Assembly (NCBI RefSeq): GCF_003944705.1
Contig: NZ_RWIS01000016.1
Coordinates: forward strand, 1-64,000
DNA: 64,000 nt
From: Hymenobacter metallilatus
Lineage (GTDB): Bacteria > Bacteroidota > Bacteroidia > Cytophagales > Hymenobacteraceae
Reading direction: 5' to 3'
A program made the position numbers and the translations under genes. This document shows, piece by piece, positions 15,269-23,537 of the stretch. Within the stretch, counting starts at the first letter, position 1. Each line of letters begins with the position of its first letter. The notes below the pieces were generated by a model that saw only the letters and a list, made by a program, of their open reading frames with translations, had not been told where the DNA came from and did no database searches.

Positions 15269-15943
15269 ATGACTGCCTTATCCCTTCCTGCACCGGCGCC
15301 GCTGGCGCGCAAGCTGTACTCCAGCCGTACCAACCTTTACGATTTGATGATTCGGCTGCTGGGCTATCCGCAGGGACTTACCCGCTTTTTCGAGGAAGCC
15401 GATTTTTTACAACCGGGGATGAATGTGCTGGACGCGGGTTGTGGTAGCGGAGCGGCCACCCTCGCGCTGCACGCCGCTTTGAACAGGCGAAACCTGCTGC
15501 CGGCTCGCTTCAATGCCTTTGATTTGACGCCAATGATGCTGAGTCGTTTCTGGAAAGCGCTGGACAAGCACCCGGTGGCCGGCATACAACTCGTGGTCGC
15601 CGACGTGCTGATAACGCGGACTTTGCCGACGACCTGGCGCAACTACGACCTGATTGTGTCCTCGGCTATGCTGGAGTATGTGCCCAAGCCCGATTTACCC
15701 CTCGCGCTACGGGGCCTGTGGGTTCGTCTGCACTGGCAGGGCAGACTCGTCGTCTTCATTTCCCGTCAAAACCCGGTTATGGTTCCCTTCATCCAGAAAT
15801 GGTGGAAGGCCAACCTTTACAGCAAAAGTGAGTTGCGCACGGCCTTTCAAGAAGCTGGTTTTGCGCACGTGGACTTTACTGCTTTCCCTGGCCCGTCGGG
15901 CTACCTCAACGCCTGGGGCCACATCGTGGTGGCCAGGCCCTAA
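15269..15943 (+). CDS. class I SAM-dependent methyltransferase
   Basis: A 224-residue Rossmann-fold methyltransferase. Motif I is VLDAGCGSGAATLAL (around 52-66); the acidic residue ending the second strand is FDLTPMML; the post-II segment VVADVL and the YDLIVSSAMLEYVP block follow. The C-terminal part (FISRQNPVMVPFIQKWWKANLYS) is unlike the ArsM Cys pattern: none of the conserved ArsM cysteines is present, so arsenite methylation is unlikely. The substrate is unknown. It starts 43 bp after the second adaptor and is probably the tail of the cus operon. Confidence 0.75.
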   Translation: MTALSLPAPAPLARKLYSSRTNLYDLMIRLLGYPQGLTRFFEEADFLQPGMNVLDAGCGSGAATLALHAALNRRNLLPARFNAFDLTPMMLSRFWKALDKHPVAGIQLVVADVLITRTLPTTWRNYDLIVSSAMLEYVPKPDLPLALRGLWVRLHWQGRLVVFISRQNPVMVPFIQKWWKANLYSKSELRTAFQEAGFAHVDFTAFPGPSGYLNAWGHIVVARP

Positions 15944-15968
15944 CGGTTTAGTTCTCCCGCTTCCAGCC

Positions 15969-16427
15969 ATGATGCACGCGCAAGTACAATCCATCCGCCT
16001 GACCGACTTCAACTATAACCCGGACTACGTGCCCACCGAAGAGGTTCCTATTACTTACCAACTGCAGGCGCTCAACCGGGTGCCCGAGGATGGGGAAACG
16101 TTGGAAATCACCGTGGGCATTCGCTACCTGGAGCCGGACAGCGCCAACTTCTTGCTGAGCGCCACTTGCCGGACCGTGTACAAGATGATGGGCATGACCC
16201 GGCTGAAACATCCGGAAACCGGCCGGCCCGTGGTGGACGTGGCAGAAGTGTTGCTGCAGCAGCTGAGCGTGGAAGCCGTGGCCCACGCCCGGGCGCTGGT
16301 GGCCGCGCATACGGCCGGCACCTGGTTTGAGCAGTACCACGTGAGCCTTGGGGGAGCACTGGAAAGTTTAATTAAGGTCCCTCCGCTTGAGGCAGAGGCG
16401 CCAAACAAGCACCCGGAAACGGAGTAG
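15969..16427 (+). CDS. hypothetical protein, possibly SecB-like fold
   Basis: A 152-residue protein starting at ATGATG 15969, 25 bp after the methyltransferase. It has the look of a single beta-sheet domain (SIRLTDFNYNPDYVP, ITVGIRYLEPDSANFLL) followed by two helices (VAEVLLQQLSVEAVAHARALVAAHT), roughly the order of SecB-like chaperones. That likeness is weak and by eye. No signal peptide and no metal motif. It is likely co-transcribed with the cus genes. Function not known. Confidence 0.55.
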   Translation: MMHAQVQSIRLTDFNYNPDYVPTEEVPITYQLQALNRVPEDGETLEITVGIRYLEPDSANFLLSATCRTVYKMMGMTRLKHPETGRPVVDVAEVLLQQLSVEAVAHARALVAAHTAGTWFEQYHVSLGGALESLIKVPPLEAEAPNKHPETE

Positions 16428-16606
16428 CCGCCCAGTTGCAAGGCCCCCGACGCAACCTACAAAACAACCTACCTGACTATCCCATCCTGAAGTGGGGACT
16501 GGGCAGGTAAACCAACGCTTGACCTCGGGAACCCTAAAGCTGCTTCAGATTTGCGCTTGAGGGGTTACGCTACCTAAAATTTTACGGGCGGCGCTGGTTT
16601 TCACTC

Positions 16607-17263
16607 GTGTTGGGTTCTAAGGCAGTAAGGGTACCTTACGTTGTTCCACGCGTCCTGCTCCATGACCTTCAAACTTGCCGCCGCTTGAGTTCTTCCCCGT
16701 CCGATGCCGAATTGGTCGCGCAGTTGCAGGGCGGCCAGGCGGCAGCCTTTCGCACGCTGGTCGAGCGCTACCAGGGGCGGGTCTACCGCACGGCGCTGAG
16801 TTTGCTCCGTTCCCGCGAAGAAGCCGAAGACGTTACGCAGGAAGTATTTATGGCAGTACATCAGTCCATCGGTCGATTTCGGGGGGATGCCGCCCTCAGC
16901 ACCTGGCTCTACCGCCTCGCCACGGAGCGGGCGTTAAAGCACCGCCGGCAGGCCCGTACCAAAAAACGGTTCGCTTTCCTGACCAGTCTGCTGAGCGACA
17001 CCAACGAGGTGCTGCACCACCCACCCGACTACCGCCACCCGCTGGCCTTGCTGGAGGGCCAGCAGCAACTGCATGAACTACTCGCGGCCATTGCGCGCTT
17101 GCCCGATGCGCAGCAAGTGGCCTTTACCCTGCGCCACGAGCAGGAGCTGAGCTACGAGGAAATCGCGGCCGTGCTCGACACCAGCGTGCCGGCGGTCGAA
17201 TCGCTGCTCTACCGGGCCCGGCAAACCCTGCGCACGTTTTTTCATCCCCGCCTTAACCGCTAG
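16607..17263 (+). CDS. ECF-type sigma-70 factor
   Basis: The region 2 core is ELVAQLQGGQAAAFRTLVERYQ and REEAEDVTQEVFMAVHQSI; region 4 is LPDAQQVAFTLRHEQELSYEEIAAVLDTSVPAVESLLYRARQ (given in part). The GTG at 16607 gives 218 residues, but the first 26 are atypical, so TTG 16685 (LSSSPSDAEL) may be the true start. Four bases after its stop begins a small membrane protein, then a periplasmic metal-sensor-like gene. This layout resembles the CnrYXH type of metal-responsive sigma control: sigma held by a membrane anti-sigma that is released when a periplasmic sensor binds metal (inference). Confidence 0.82.
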   Translation: MLGSKAVRVPYVVPRVLLHDLQTCRRLSSSPSDAELVAQLQGGQAAAFRTLVERYQGRVYRTALSLLRSREEAEDVTQEVFMAVHQSIGRFRGDAALSTWLYRLATERALKHRRQARTKKRFAFLTSLLSDTNEVLHHPPDYRHPLALLEGQQQLHELLAAIARLPDAQQVAFTLRHEQELSYEEIAAVLDTSVPAVESLLYRARQTLRTFFHPRLNR

Positions 17264-17266
17264 CCC

Positions 17267-17599
17267 ATGGCACCTTTCGATAATTTACCTCCCCCCGACG
17301 ACGCTTGGACCGACCTGCTGCGGCCCTTGCGCGAACCGGAGCTGCCGGAGCCCCGGCCGTATTTCTACGCCCGGCTGGAAGCCCGGATGGCGGCCGAACA
17401 GCCACCGCCGGTGGCCCTGCCCTGGTGGTTACGCCGACCGGCGTATGCGGCCACGCTCGGGACCCTGGTGCTGGCCCTAAACGCCGGGGCCGCGGTGTAT
17501 TACGCCCGACACGAAAAGCCGCGCCCCCCTGCCCCGGACGGCTACGCCGCGTTTGCCGCCGATTACCAATTGGACCCTTTTCAACACCCCCATGACTAG
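17267..17599 (+). CDS. putative anti-sigma factor, single-pass membrane protein
   Basis: A 110-residue protein with a cytoplasmic N-terminal part (around 1-60, acidic/Pro-rich) containing PYFYARLEARMAAEQ, a form seen in the sigma-binding helix of small anti-sigma proteins. One transmembrane segment follows (around 65-85, AATLGTLVLALNAGAAVYY) and a short periplasmic tail. It lies between the sigma gene and the sensor gene, with 3 bp and an 8-base overlap. It has no zinc-binding HxxxCxxC motif, so it would be a non-ZAS type. Confidence 0.65.
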   Translation: MAPFDNLPPPDDAWTDLLRPLREPELPEPRPYFYARLEARMAAEQPPPVALPWWLRRPAYAATLGTLVLALNAGAAVYYARHEKPRPPAPDGYAAFAADYQLDPFQHPHD

Positions 17600-18110
17600 C
17601 CCGGACCTCTTGCTTGCCAACCGTCCCAACCGCCTGCTGGGGCGGCTGGTGGGCGGGCTGCTGGTGCTCAACCTGGCCCTCGTGGGCTGGTTGTGGCTGG
17701 CGCCAGCCCTGGCCGCCCGGCCGCAGCCCGCTTCTCCAGCCAGCGGGGCCGCTTTTTTGGCCGATACGCTGCAATTCTCCGCGTCCCAGCGCGTGCGCTA
17801 CGACTCCTTGCGCGTTCGCTACTTCCGGCAGGTAACGCCGTTGGCGCAGCAGTGCCGCCAGTCCTGCCAGCAGTACTTTTCCCTAGTCGACTCCACCCTC
17901 ACCGATGCCCAGCTGGCCCAGCGCTCCCGCGCGGCCCTGGACAGCAAAGTGACCGTGGACGTGCTCACGGTGCGGCACTTGCAGCAGGTCGCGGCCCTGT
18001 GCACGCCGGCGCAGCGTATTTTGCTGCAGCGTTTGGTCAGCCAAGCGCCCGGCGACGGGTGCGCGGCCCCCGGTGCCAATGCCGAGTGCCTGATGCCGCT
18101 GAGCCAGTAG
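17592..18110 (+). CDS. periplasmic heavy-metal sensor-like protein (CnrX/Spy type)
   Basis: A 172-residue protein starting at ATG 17592, overlapping the previous stop by 8 bases (ATGACTAG). An N-terminal anchor (VGGLLVLNLALVGWLWLAPALAA, around 18-42) precedes a helical periplasmic domain with QRVRYDSLRVRYF, then QQCRQSCQQYFSLVDS and CTPAQRILLQRLV, the pattern of the CnrX/ZraP/CpxP family. Cys in CRQSC and the late Cys may bind metal. Together with the sigma and anti-sigma genes it makes a complete envelope metal-sensing unit. Confidence 0.7.
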   Translation: MTSPDLLLANRPNRLLGRLVGGLLVLNLALVGWLWLAPALAARPQPASPASGAAFLADTLQFSASQRVRYDSLRVRYFRQVTPLAQQCRQSCQQYFSLVDSTLTDAQLAQRSRAALDSKVTVDVLTVRHLQQVAALCTPAQRILLQRLVSQAPGDGCAAPGANAECLMPLSQ

Positions 18111-18211
18111 CCAAAAATTAAACAGCGAGGTCGCTGGTTTTTTCTCTGGTTGGGCTCTAACCCCTTGAACGTTCACTTCTGCTTTTTTTTAACCTCCTAA
18201 CCTCACTCCCC

Positions 18212-18412
18212 ATGACCAAGCTTCTGCTGGCTGGCCTGCTGACCATCTCGTCCCTGTCGTTCGCGACCGTGGGCACCCCCAAAGAGAAAAAGGCGACCAA
18301 AGCCAAAGCCAAAACGACGGCCACCTGCGCCCCGACGGCCACGTGCAAGCCCACCGCGACCTGCAAGCCCGGCTGCCCCCCAACCCCGAGCTGCCCGCAG
18401 CCCTGCAAGTAA
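18212..18412 (+). CDS. small exported Cys-repeat protein
   Basis: A 66-residue protein with signal peptide (MTKLLLAGLLTISSLSFA). A Lys-rich linker is followed by the repeat TATCxPTATCKPTATCKPGCPP and PSCPQPCK, giving six Cys. It looks like a small periplasmic metal-binding peptide. It is followed by a strong terminator (18441-18470), so it is transcribed separately or as the end of the sigma-unit transcript. Confidence 0.65.
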   Translation: MTKLLLAGLLTISSLSFATVGTPKEKKATKAKAKTTATCAPTATCKPTATCKPGCPPTPSCPQPCK

Positions 18413-18440
18413 GGGCAGTGTTTCGCCGCAATCAGTTTCA

Positions 18441-18470
18441 ATGCCCGGTTCTCAGAGCCGGGCATTTTTG
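18441..18470 (+). terminator. intrinsic terminator
   Basis: ATGCCCGG (18441-18448) and CCGGGCAT (18458-18465) form a perfect 8-bp stem followed by TTTTTG and TTT. Confidence 0.8.
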
Positions 18471-18591
18471 TTTAGAACTGTAGCCGTGACAACATGTAGC
18501 TAACGCGTGTCGATAACCAAGGCAGTAACCGGTACTCGACGGTCATAACCCTTCGGCGTAATCAGGAGGAAGGCCAAATCGTATTCTTTTT

Positions 18592-18618
18592 TCTTGACGG
18601 ACACCCCCAACGCCTTTG
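18592..18618 (+). promoter_or_regulatory. promoter with TTGACGG element and candidate CsoR site
   Basis: The 15-mer TCTTGACGGACACCC (18592-18606) is followed by CTTTG (18614-18618), a spacing close to Bacteroidota -33/-7 pairs. It lies 35 bp upstream of the csoR-like gene. The same 15-mer recurs at 19028-19042 upstream of the thioredoxin-like gene, suggesting a shared operator or promoter. Confidence 0.5.
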
Positions 18619-18640
18619 TAATTGCTAAAAATAAGCTTTT

Positions 18641-19033
18641 ATGCTCCCCAAAGACCTCACCCGCGACCTGAAAAGCCGCCTGAACATGCTCGCCGGTCAG
18701 CTGCAGGGCATCGGCAAGATGCTGGACGCGGAGAACATGGAGCCCGACCATGTGCTCGTGCAGTTCAAAGCCGTGACCAACGGGCTGAGCAGCGCCGAGC
18801 ACCTGCTGCTGGACGAAGTGTTTCGCAAAGGCTTGGCCCTGCAAATCGTGGACGTGGTGGGGGCCTGCCCCGGCGACTGCCAAGACGCGGGGCGCATCGA
18901 GGAGCTGCGCCAGCAGTTTCCGAACCTAAGCGAAAGCGAGCTGACGCAAAAGATGCAGGAGCTGCGCGAGATTGGTGGGCGGCTGGAGCAGCACAATGCC
19001 GCTCAGGGGAAAAAAGATGAAAATAAGTCTTGA
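18641..19033 (+). CDS. CsoR/RcnR-family regulator with non-canonical metal site
   Basis: A 130-residue all-helical regulator of the DUF156 family: KSRLNMLAGQLQGIGKMLD matches the family's first helix, and VQFKAVTNGLSSAEHLLLDEV the second. In CsoR the Cu(I) ligands are Cys-His-Cys; here the first Cys position is Pro (MEPDHVLVQ) and the second pair's positions hold Val and Gly (LLLDEVFRKGL). Two cysteines sit instead in a later segment (GACPGDCQDAG), and the C-terminus is longer than usual. The metal, if any, is uncertain. It probably controls itself and the downstream transport cluster through the shared 15-mer. Gene symbol withheld because ligands differ. Confidence 0.75.
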   Translation: MLPKDLTRDLKSRLNMLAGQLQGIGKMLDAENMEPDHVLVQFKAVTNGLSSAEHLLLDEVFRKGLALQIVDVVGACPGDCQDAGRIEELRQQFPNLSESELTQKMQELREIGGRLEQHNAAQGKKDENKS

Positions 19034-19062
19034 CGGACACCCGGGGGGTGAGGGGAGCTTTG
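19028..19062 (+). promoter_or_regulatory. second TTGACGG element with CACCC-GGGTG palindrome
   Basis: The 15-mer TCTTGACGGACACCC (19028-19042) is repeated exactly from 18592. Here it runs into CACCCGGGGGGTG (19038-19050), a near-palindromic G/C tract of the type CsoR/RcnR proteins bind, and CTTTG at 19058-19062. It overlaps the end of the csoR-like gene and precedes the gene at 19091. Confidence 0.5.
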
Positions 19063-19090
19063 TCTTACTGTTTTCGCTAACCCCTTGCCC

Positions 19091-19381
19091 ATGAAACGCA
19101 TCATCGAAGTTTTCACCGCCGGCTGCCCCTTGTGTAACCCTGTGGTGGAACTGGTCAAAAGCACCGCCTGCAGCAGCTGCGACATCATCACCCACAACCT
19201 GGCCGGCACCGAAGCGGGCAACCCCGCCCTGCGCCGGGCCCGCCTGCTGGGCGTGCAAACCCTGCCCGCCGTGGCCGTGAACGGTGCCCTGCTGCCCTGT
19301 TGCCAGGGCGACGGCATCACCAAAGAAGCCCTGGAAGCCGCCGGCATCGGCAAGGCCATGCCCGCCACCGAGCCCGCTTAA
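19091..19381 (+). CDS. small thioredoxin-fold protein (CPLC)
   Basis: A 96-residue cytosolic protein starting at ATG 19091. MKRIIEVFTAGCPLCNPVV shows a thioredoxin-type strand followed by the CxxC active site (C12, C15); the cis-Pro segment is VQTLPAVAVNG. A second pair (ACSSC) and a CC near residue 75 give extra thiol sites. Proteins like this accompany metal-handling clusters and could reduce protein thiols or carry metal (inference). It is followed by the P-type ATPase gene on the same strand. Confidence 0.7.
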   Translation: MKRIIEVFTAGCPLCNPVVELVKSTACSSCDIITHNLAGTEAGNPALRRARLLGVQTLPAVAVNGALLPCCQGDGITKEALEAAGIGKAMPATEPA

Positions 19382-19494
19382 TCATTCCCCATTGCTGCCT
19401 ACCCCCGGTCTGTCCGCGCGGTTTCCGCGTCGGCACCCGGTCCATCCCGGACGCCGGCCCCTGTACGGGGTGGGCGCCCCTAAGCTTTTGAATT

Positions 19495-21897
19495 ATGGCC
19501 ACTGAAATGGTGCAAATGAAAGTCTCGGGGCTCATGTGCTCGTTCTGCACGATGAGCGTCGAGTCGGCCCTGAAGCGCAACCCCGGCGTGAACAGCGTCA
19601 TGGTGAACCTCGTGCACGGCATCGTGCTGGTCGAGGCTGACACGGCGCAGATGAGCCGGGAGGAACTGGCCGTGGCCGTGGAAAAGCTGGGCTACACCGT
19701 CTCGGCGACTGAAACGCAGCAGTACAAAAACGACGAGGACCTGTTCGAGGTCATCAAGCAGCGCGGCACCATCGGCATGGTGCTCTCCGCCATCGACCTG
19801 CTGGTGGACCCGCTCAACCTGTTCGGCCTGCCGGCGCAGACCCGGGGCTATTTCAGCCTGACCGTGGCCCTGGTGGTGCTGTTCTGGGTGGGCTACCCCA
19901 TCCTGCGCAAAACCCTGATGGCCCTGAGCCAGCGGGTCATCAACGCCAACGTGCTGCTCTCGGCTGGGGCCTGGGGCTCGTTCATCATCGGCAGCCTCTC
20001 GCTGACGGATGCGCGCTGGCCCAACTTCCTGCCCGTGGCCGCCTGGCTGATGTCGCTGCACCTGTTCTTCGCCTATTTCAAGCTCGACACCCGCAAAAAG
20101 GCCTCCGAGGCCGTGCGCAAGCTGCTGAGCCTACAGCCGCCGCGGGCCCGGGTGCTGCGCGGCGACCAGGCCGTGGAAGTGCTCACCAGCGACGTGGCCG
20201 TGGGCGAAATCGTGGAGGTGCGCCCCGGCGAGCGGCTGCCGTTGGACGGCGAAGTCGTGTCGGGCCAGGCCAGCGTGGACGAGTCAAGCTTTACCGGTGA
20301 GTCGGTGCCGGCCACCAAGGAAGCGGGGTCCAAAGTCATCGGCGGCACCCTGAACCTGGATGGGGCGCTGCAGGTGCGCGTGACCAAGGTGGGGCTGGAT
20401 TCCTTCCTCAACCAGGTCGTGCGGCTCATGAGCCAGATTGCCGAGCGCAAACCCCCGGTGGAGCTGCTGGCCGACAAGCTCATGAACTACTACGGTCCGG
20501 TGGTCTTTATCGTGGCGGGCCTGGCCTTCGCGGCCTGGGCGCTGCTAACCGGCGACTACAACAAGGCGACGCTGGCCCTGGTCACGACCATCATCATGGG
20601 CTACCCCTGCGCCCTGGGCATCACCACGCCCATGCTCGCGGCCATTGCCGGCGGCAAGGGCATTTCCATCGGCCTGCTGGTGAAAGCCAGCGAGGTGTTC
20701 TACGGCCTTTCCATTGTCGATACGCTGGTGTTCGACAAAACCGGCACGCTCACCTACGGCCGGCCCACGGTCACCGACGTGGAAGTGATTAAGGGCGAGC
20801 GCCTGGACGCGCTGGCGCTGCTAGCCGCCGTGGAACGGCAGAGCGAGCACCCGTTGGGGCAGGCCATCGGCTTCTTTGCCAAAAAGGAAGGGGCGCCGGA
20901 GCTGGCCACCGAGCAGTTCCGCGCCACGCCGGGCAAAGGCGTTTCGGCGCTGGTCAGCGGCACGGAAGTACTGGCCGGCAAGCCCGGCTTTATTCAGGAG
21001 CGCGGCGTAATGTTTAGCGCCGCCGTGCAAAGCCGCATCGCGGCGCTGGACGCGGCGGGCAAAACGGTGGTGGTGCTGGCCCGGGCCGGCGAAGTGCTGG
21101 CCCTGGTGGCGCTGCAGGACACGCCCCGCCGGGGCGCCGAGCACGTCATGGCCCGCCTGGCCCAGAAGAACATCCGCACCGTCATGCTCACCGGCGACGC
21201 CACCGGCGCGGCGCAGGCCATCGGCCGGGCGCTGGGCATCGACGAGATTCACGCCCAATTGCTGCCGGCTGATAAAGTGGCCATCATCGAAAAGCTGCAG
21301 GGGCAGGGCCGCAAAGTGGCCATGGTGGGCGACGGCATCAACGACGCCCCCGCCCTGGCGCAGGCCGAGGTGGGCATTGCCATCGGGGCGGGCACCGACG
21401 TGGCCATCGAGTCGGCCGGCGTCATCCTCATCGGCGACCGGCTGGACGACGTGGTCAACGCCCTCGTGCTGGGCAAGGCCAGTTACCGGACCATGACCGG
21501 CAACGTGCTCGTGGCCGTGCTCTTCAACGTGGTGGGCATGAGCCTGGCGGCGCTGGGCTACATTACCCCCGTGCTGGCCATTGCGGTGATGATAGTCAGC
21601 ATCTTCACTATCCTGCTCAACACGCTGCGCATCCGCACCATTAAGCTGGACCGAGGCCAGGAAACTCCCCCCGAGGCCAGCACGCTGGCCCAAGTGGAAT
21701 TCAGCGTGCCCAACATGGTCTGCGAGGGCTGCGCGGGGGCCATCAGTGCCAAGCTCACCAAGCTGCCCGGTGTGCAGGAAGTGAAACCGAAGGTGGCGCA
21801 GAAGCAGGTGTACGTGCAGTACCAGCCAGGGCAAGTCAAGCAGCAGCAGCTAGTGGAAGCGCTGGCCGAATCCGGCTTTACCGCCGTGGAAGTATGA
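19495..21897 (+). CDS. heavy-metal P1B-type ATPase with YPC motif and two HMA domains
   Basis: An 800-residue cation pump. The N-terminal HMA domain has GLMCSFC (C15, C18); the actuator motif is TGES; the TM metal site reads YPC (Y370-P-C372) where copper ATPases have CPC; DKTGT phosphorylation site at D414; SEHPLGQ; GDGINDAPALAQAEVG. The C-terminal HMA domain has NMVCEGC (C743, C746). The last TM segments (LFNVVGMSLAALGY, MIVSIFTILLNTLRI) lack the MxxSS signature of P1B-1 copper pumps. So substrate is not safely predicted; it is a distinct P1B subgroup. It shares a run of overlapping genes with MFS, HMA and CcdA-like proteins. Confidence 0.85.
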   Translation: MATEMVQMKVSGLMCSFCTMSVESALKRNPGVNSVMVNLVHGIVLVEADTAQMSREELAVAVEKLGYTVSATETQQYKNDEDLFEVIKQRGTIGMVLSAIDLLVDPLNLFGLPAQTRGYFSLTVALVVLFWVGYPILRKTLMALSQRVINANVLLSAGAWGSFIIGSLSLTDARWPNFLPVAAWLMSLHLFFAYFKLDTRKKASEAVRKLLSLQPPRARVLRGDQAVEVLTSDVAVGEIVEVRPGERLPLDGEVVSGQASVDESSFTGESVPATKEAGSKVIGGTLNLDGALQVRVTKVGLDSFLNQVVRLMSQIAERKPPVELLADKLMNYYGPVVFIVAGLAFAAWALLTGDYNKATLALVTTIIMGYPCALGITTPMLAAIAGGKGISIGLLVKASEVFYGLSIVDTLVFDKTGTLTYGRPTVTDVEVIKGERLDALALLAAVERQSEHPLGQAIGFFAKKEGAPELATEQFRATPGKGVSALVSGTEVLAGKPGFIQERGVMFSAAVQSRIAALDAAGKTVVVLARAGEVLALVALQDTPRRGAEHVMARLAQKNIRTVMLTGDATGAAQAIGRALGIDEIHAQLLPADKVAIIEKLQGQGRKVAMVGDGINDAPALAQAEVGIAIGAGTDVAIESAGVILIGDRLDDVVNALVLGKASYRTMTGNVLVAVLFNVVGMSLAALGYITPVLAIAVMIVSIFTILLNTLRIRTIKLDRGQETPPEASTLAQVEFSVPNMVCEGCAGAISAKLTKLPGVQEVKPKVAQKQVYVQYQPGQVKQQQLVEALAESGFTAVEV

Positions 21898-23120
21898 AGC
21901 CCGTAGCAGCGACACCCCTTCCCACAACGGCCGCCGCGGTGGCTTCGTCGCCGCGGTTGCTGTGGGCCCTGGCAGCGGCCACGTTCGTGGTCTTTTTCCA
22001 GGCCTACATGGTGGCGCCTCTGATTCCGCGCCTGGCCACGCTCTTCGGGGTGGAGGCACAGGCGGTGGGGCTGGCGGTGCCCGCCTACCTAATTCCTTAC
22101 GGCGTGGCTACGCTGTTTTACGGCCTGCTGGCCGACCGGCTGGGGCCGCCGCGCATCCTGCTCGGCAGTTTGCTGGCTTTCGTAGCACTGACGGCGTTGA
22201 CGGCCACGGCGTCCTCGGCCAGCGCCCTAGTGGGCTGGCGGCTGGTCACCGGCCTGGGCGCAAGCGGCGTGGTGCCCATGGCGCTGGTGCTCGTGAGCAA
22301 GCGCTTTGCCTACGGCGAGCGCGGCCGGGCGCTGGGCTGGCTGTTCGGGGCCATGGCTGGCGGCAGCGCGTTTGGTTCTACGCTGGGCGTGCTGCTGGAA
22401 CCCTACGTGGGCTGGCGGGCCCTGTTTCTGGGCGTGGCCGCCGCGGGCCTGCTCGTCTGGTTCGTTGTTCGGCGGAGCCTGGTGCCTCCGACCACCCCGG
22501 CTCCGCCGCCCGCCGCGCCGTCCCCCTGGCGGGCCGTGGTGGCGGGCTACGGGCAGCTGCTGGGCAGCGGGCGCGGGGCACGTACCTACGTCTACGTACT
22601 GTTGAACAGCATTTTCCACGGCGGCGTGTTTACCTGGTTAGCGCTGTATTTCCAGCAACGCTTTGGGCTGGGTGAAATCGGCATCGGGCTGGCGCTGGTG
22701 GGCTACGGCCTGCCGGGCTTTCTGCTGGGGCCGTTCATCGGGCGACTAGCCGACCGCTGGGGCCGGCGCTGGCTAATTCCGGCCGGCCTGGCCCTCAGTG
22801 CCCTGGCCACGTTGCTGCTGCGGGCTGACCTGCCACTGGCAGTTGCCGTGCTGGCCGTGACGGTGCTTTCCCTGGGCTACGATTTGACGCAGCCGCTGCT
22901 GGCCGCCATTGTTACCGACGTGGGCAAGGAGCGGCCCGGGCAAGCCATGGGCCTGAACGTGTTCGCCCTGTTTGTGGGCTTTGGGCTTGGCAGCTGGCTG
23001 TTCGGCGAAGCCTTGCGAGCTGGCTTGCCCGCCGCACTGCTCGCTTTCACCGTGTTTGAAGCGGGGCTGGCTCTGGCTGCTACCCACTTGTTTAAATCCG
23101 AAACCCGGGCTCCGGCTTAA
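21894..23120 (+). CDS. MFS transporter
   Basis: A 408-residue major facilitator with about 12 transmembrane helices. The loop 2-3 motif is GLLADRLGPPRILL (around residues 80-93), and the equivalent between TM8 and TM9 is GRLADRWGRRWLIP. It begins in the stop codon of the ATPase gene (ATGA, 4-base overlap), so the two are co-translated. The substrate cannot be read from sequence. Its place between a metal ATPase and periplasmic HMA protein suggests a role in metal or metal-chelate export (inference). Confidence 0.8.
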   Translation: MKPVAATPLPTTAAAVASSPRLLWALAAATFVVFFQAYMVAPLIPRLATLFGVEAQAVGLAVPAYLIPYGVATLFYGLLADRLGPPRILLGSLLAFVALTALTATASSASALVGWRLVTGLGASGVVPMALVLVSKRFAYGERGRALGWLFGAMAGGSAFGSTLGVLLEPYVGWRALFLGVAAAGLLVWFVVRRSLVPPTTPAPPPAAPSPWRAVVAGYGQLLGSGRGARTYVYVLLNSIFHGGVFTWLALYFQQRFGLGEIGIGLALVGYGLPGFLLGPFIGRLADRWGRRWLIPAGLALSALATLLLRADLPLAVAVLAVTVLSLGYDLTQPLLAAIVTDVGKERPGQAMGLNVFALFVGFGLGSWLFGEALRAGLPAALLAFTVFEAGLALAATHLFKSETRAPA

Positions 23121-23171
23121 CCGGAGCGCCAACCAGTCTTCTCCGTTTCACTACTTCAACATTCCCTCCCC

Positions 23172-23537
23172 ATGTTCGCATTCAATGCTTCCAAATCCGT
23201 CCTGCTGGGCGCCCTGTTTACCCTGAGCCTGGCCACGACGGCCTGCGGGCAGCAAACGCCTTCGCAGGCAGCGCCGGCGGCTAAAACACCCGCCCAGCTC
23301 GTGGGCTACACCACCGCCACGCTGCCCATCGAAGGCATGTCCTGCGGCTCGTGCGTATCCAACGTCAAGCAAACCCTCAAGGGCCTCGATGGCATCTCAA
23401 CGGTCGCCGTGAGCCTGGAGCAGCGCACGGCCACGGTGGCCTACGACCCCCAAAAGGTGAAGCCGGAGCAGATTCAGGCCGCTGTCAACGCCAAGGGCTA
23501 CAAGGCCGGCGCGCTGACCACCGTCACCGGCAAATGA
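23172..23537 (+). CDS. exported lipoprotein with HMA domain
   Basis: A 121-residue protein with N-terminal signal and lipobox-like TTACG. The mature part is a single HMA domain (around 45-115): LPIEGMSCGSCVSNVKQTL, with the Cys pair binding a soft metal cation, and the closing QAAVNAKGYKAG. Exported HMA domains act like MerP, a periplasmic metal shuttle. Its stop overlaps the start of the CcdA-like gene (ATGA), so the two likely work together, with the HMA protein delivering metal to or receiving electrons from the membrane partner (inference). Confidence 0.8.
   Translation: MFAFNASKSVLLGALFTLSLATTACGQQTPSQAAPAAKTPAQLVGYTTATLPIEGMSCGSCVSNVKQTLKGLDGISTVAVSLEQRTATVAYDPQKVKPEQIQAAVNAKGYKAGALTTVTGK

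Noticed and set aside
15269..15943. ArsM arsenite methyltransferase
   Set aside because: It is a SAM methyltransferase but lacks the conserved ArsM cysteines and lies in the cus block, not the ars block.
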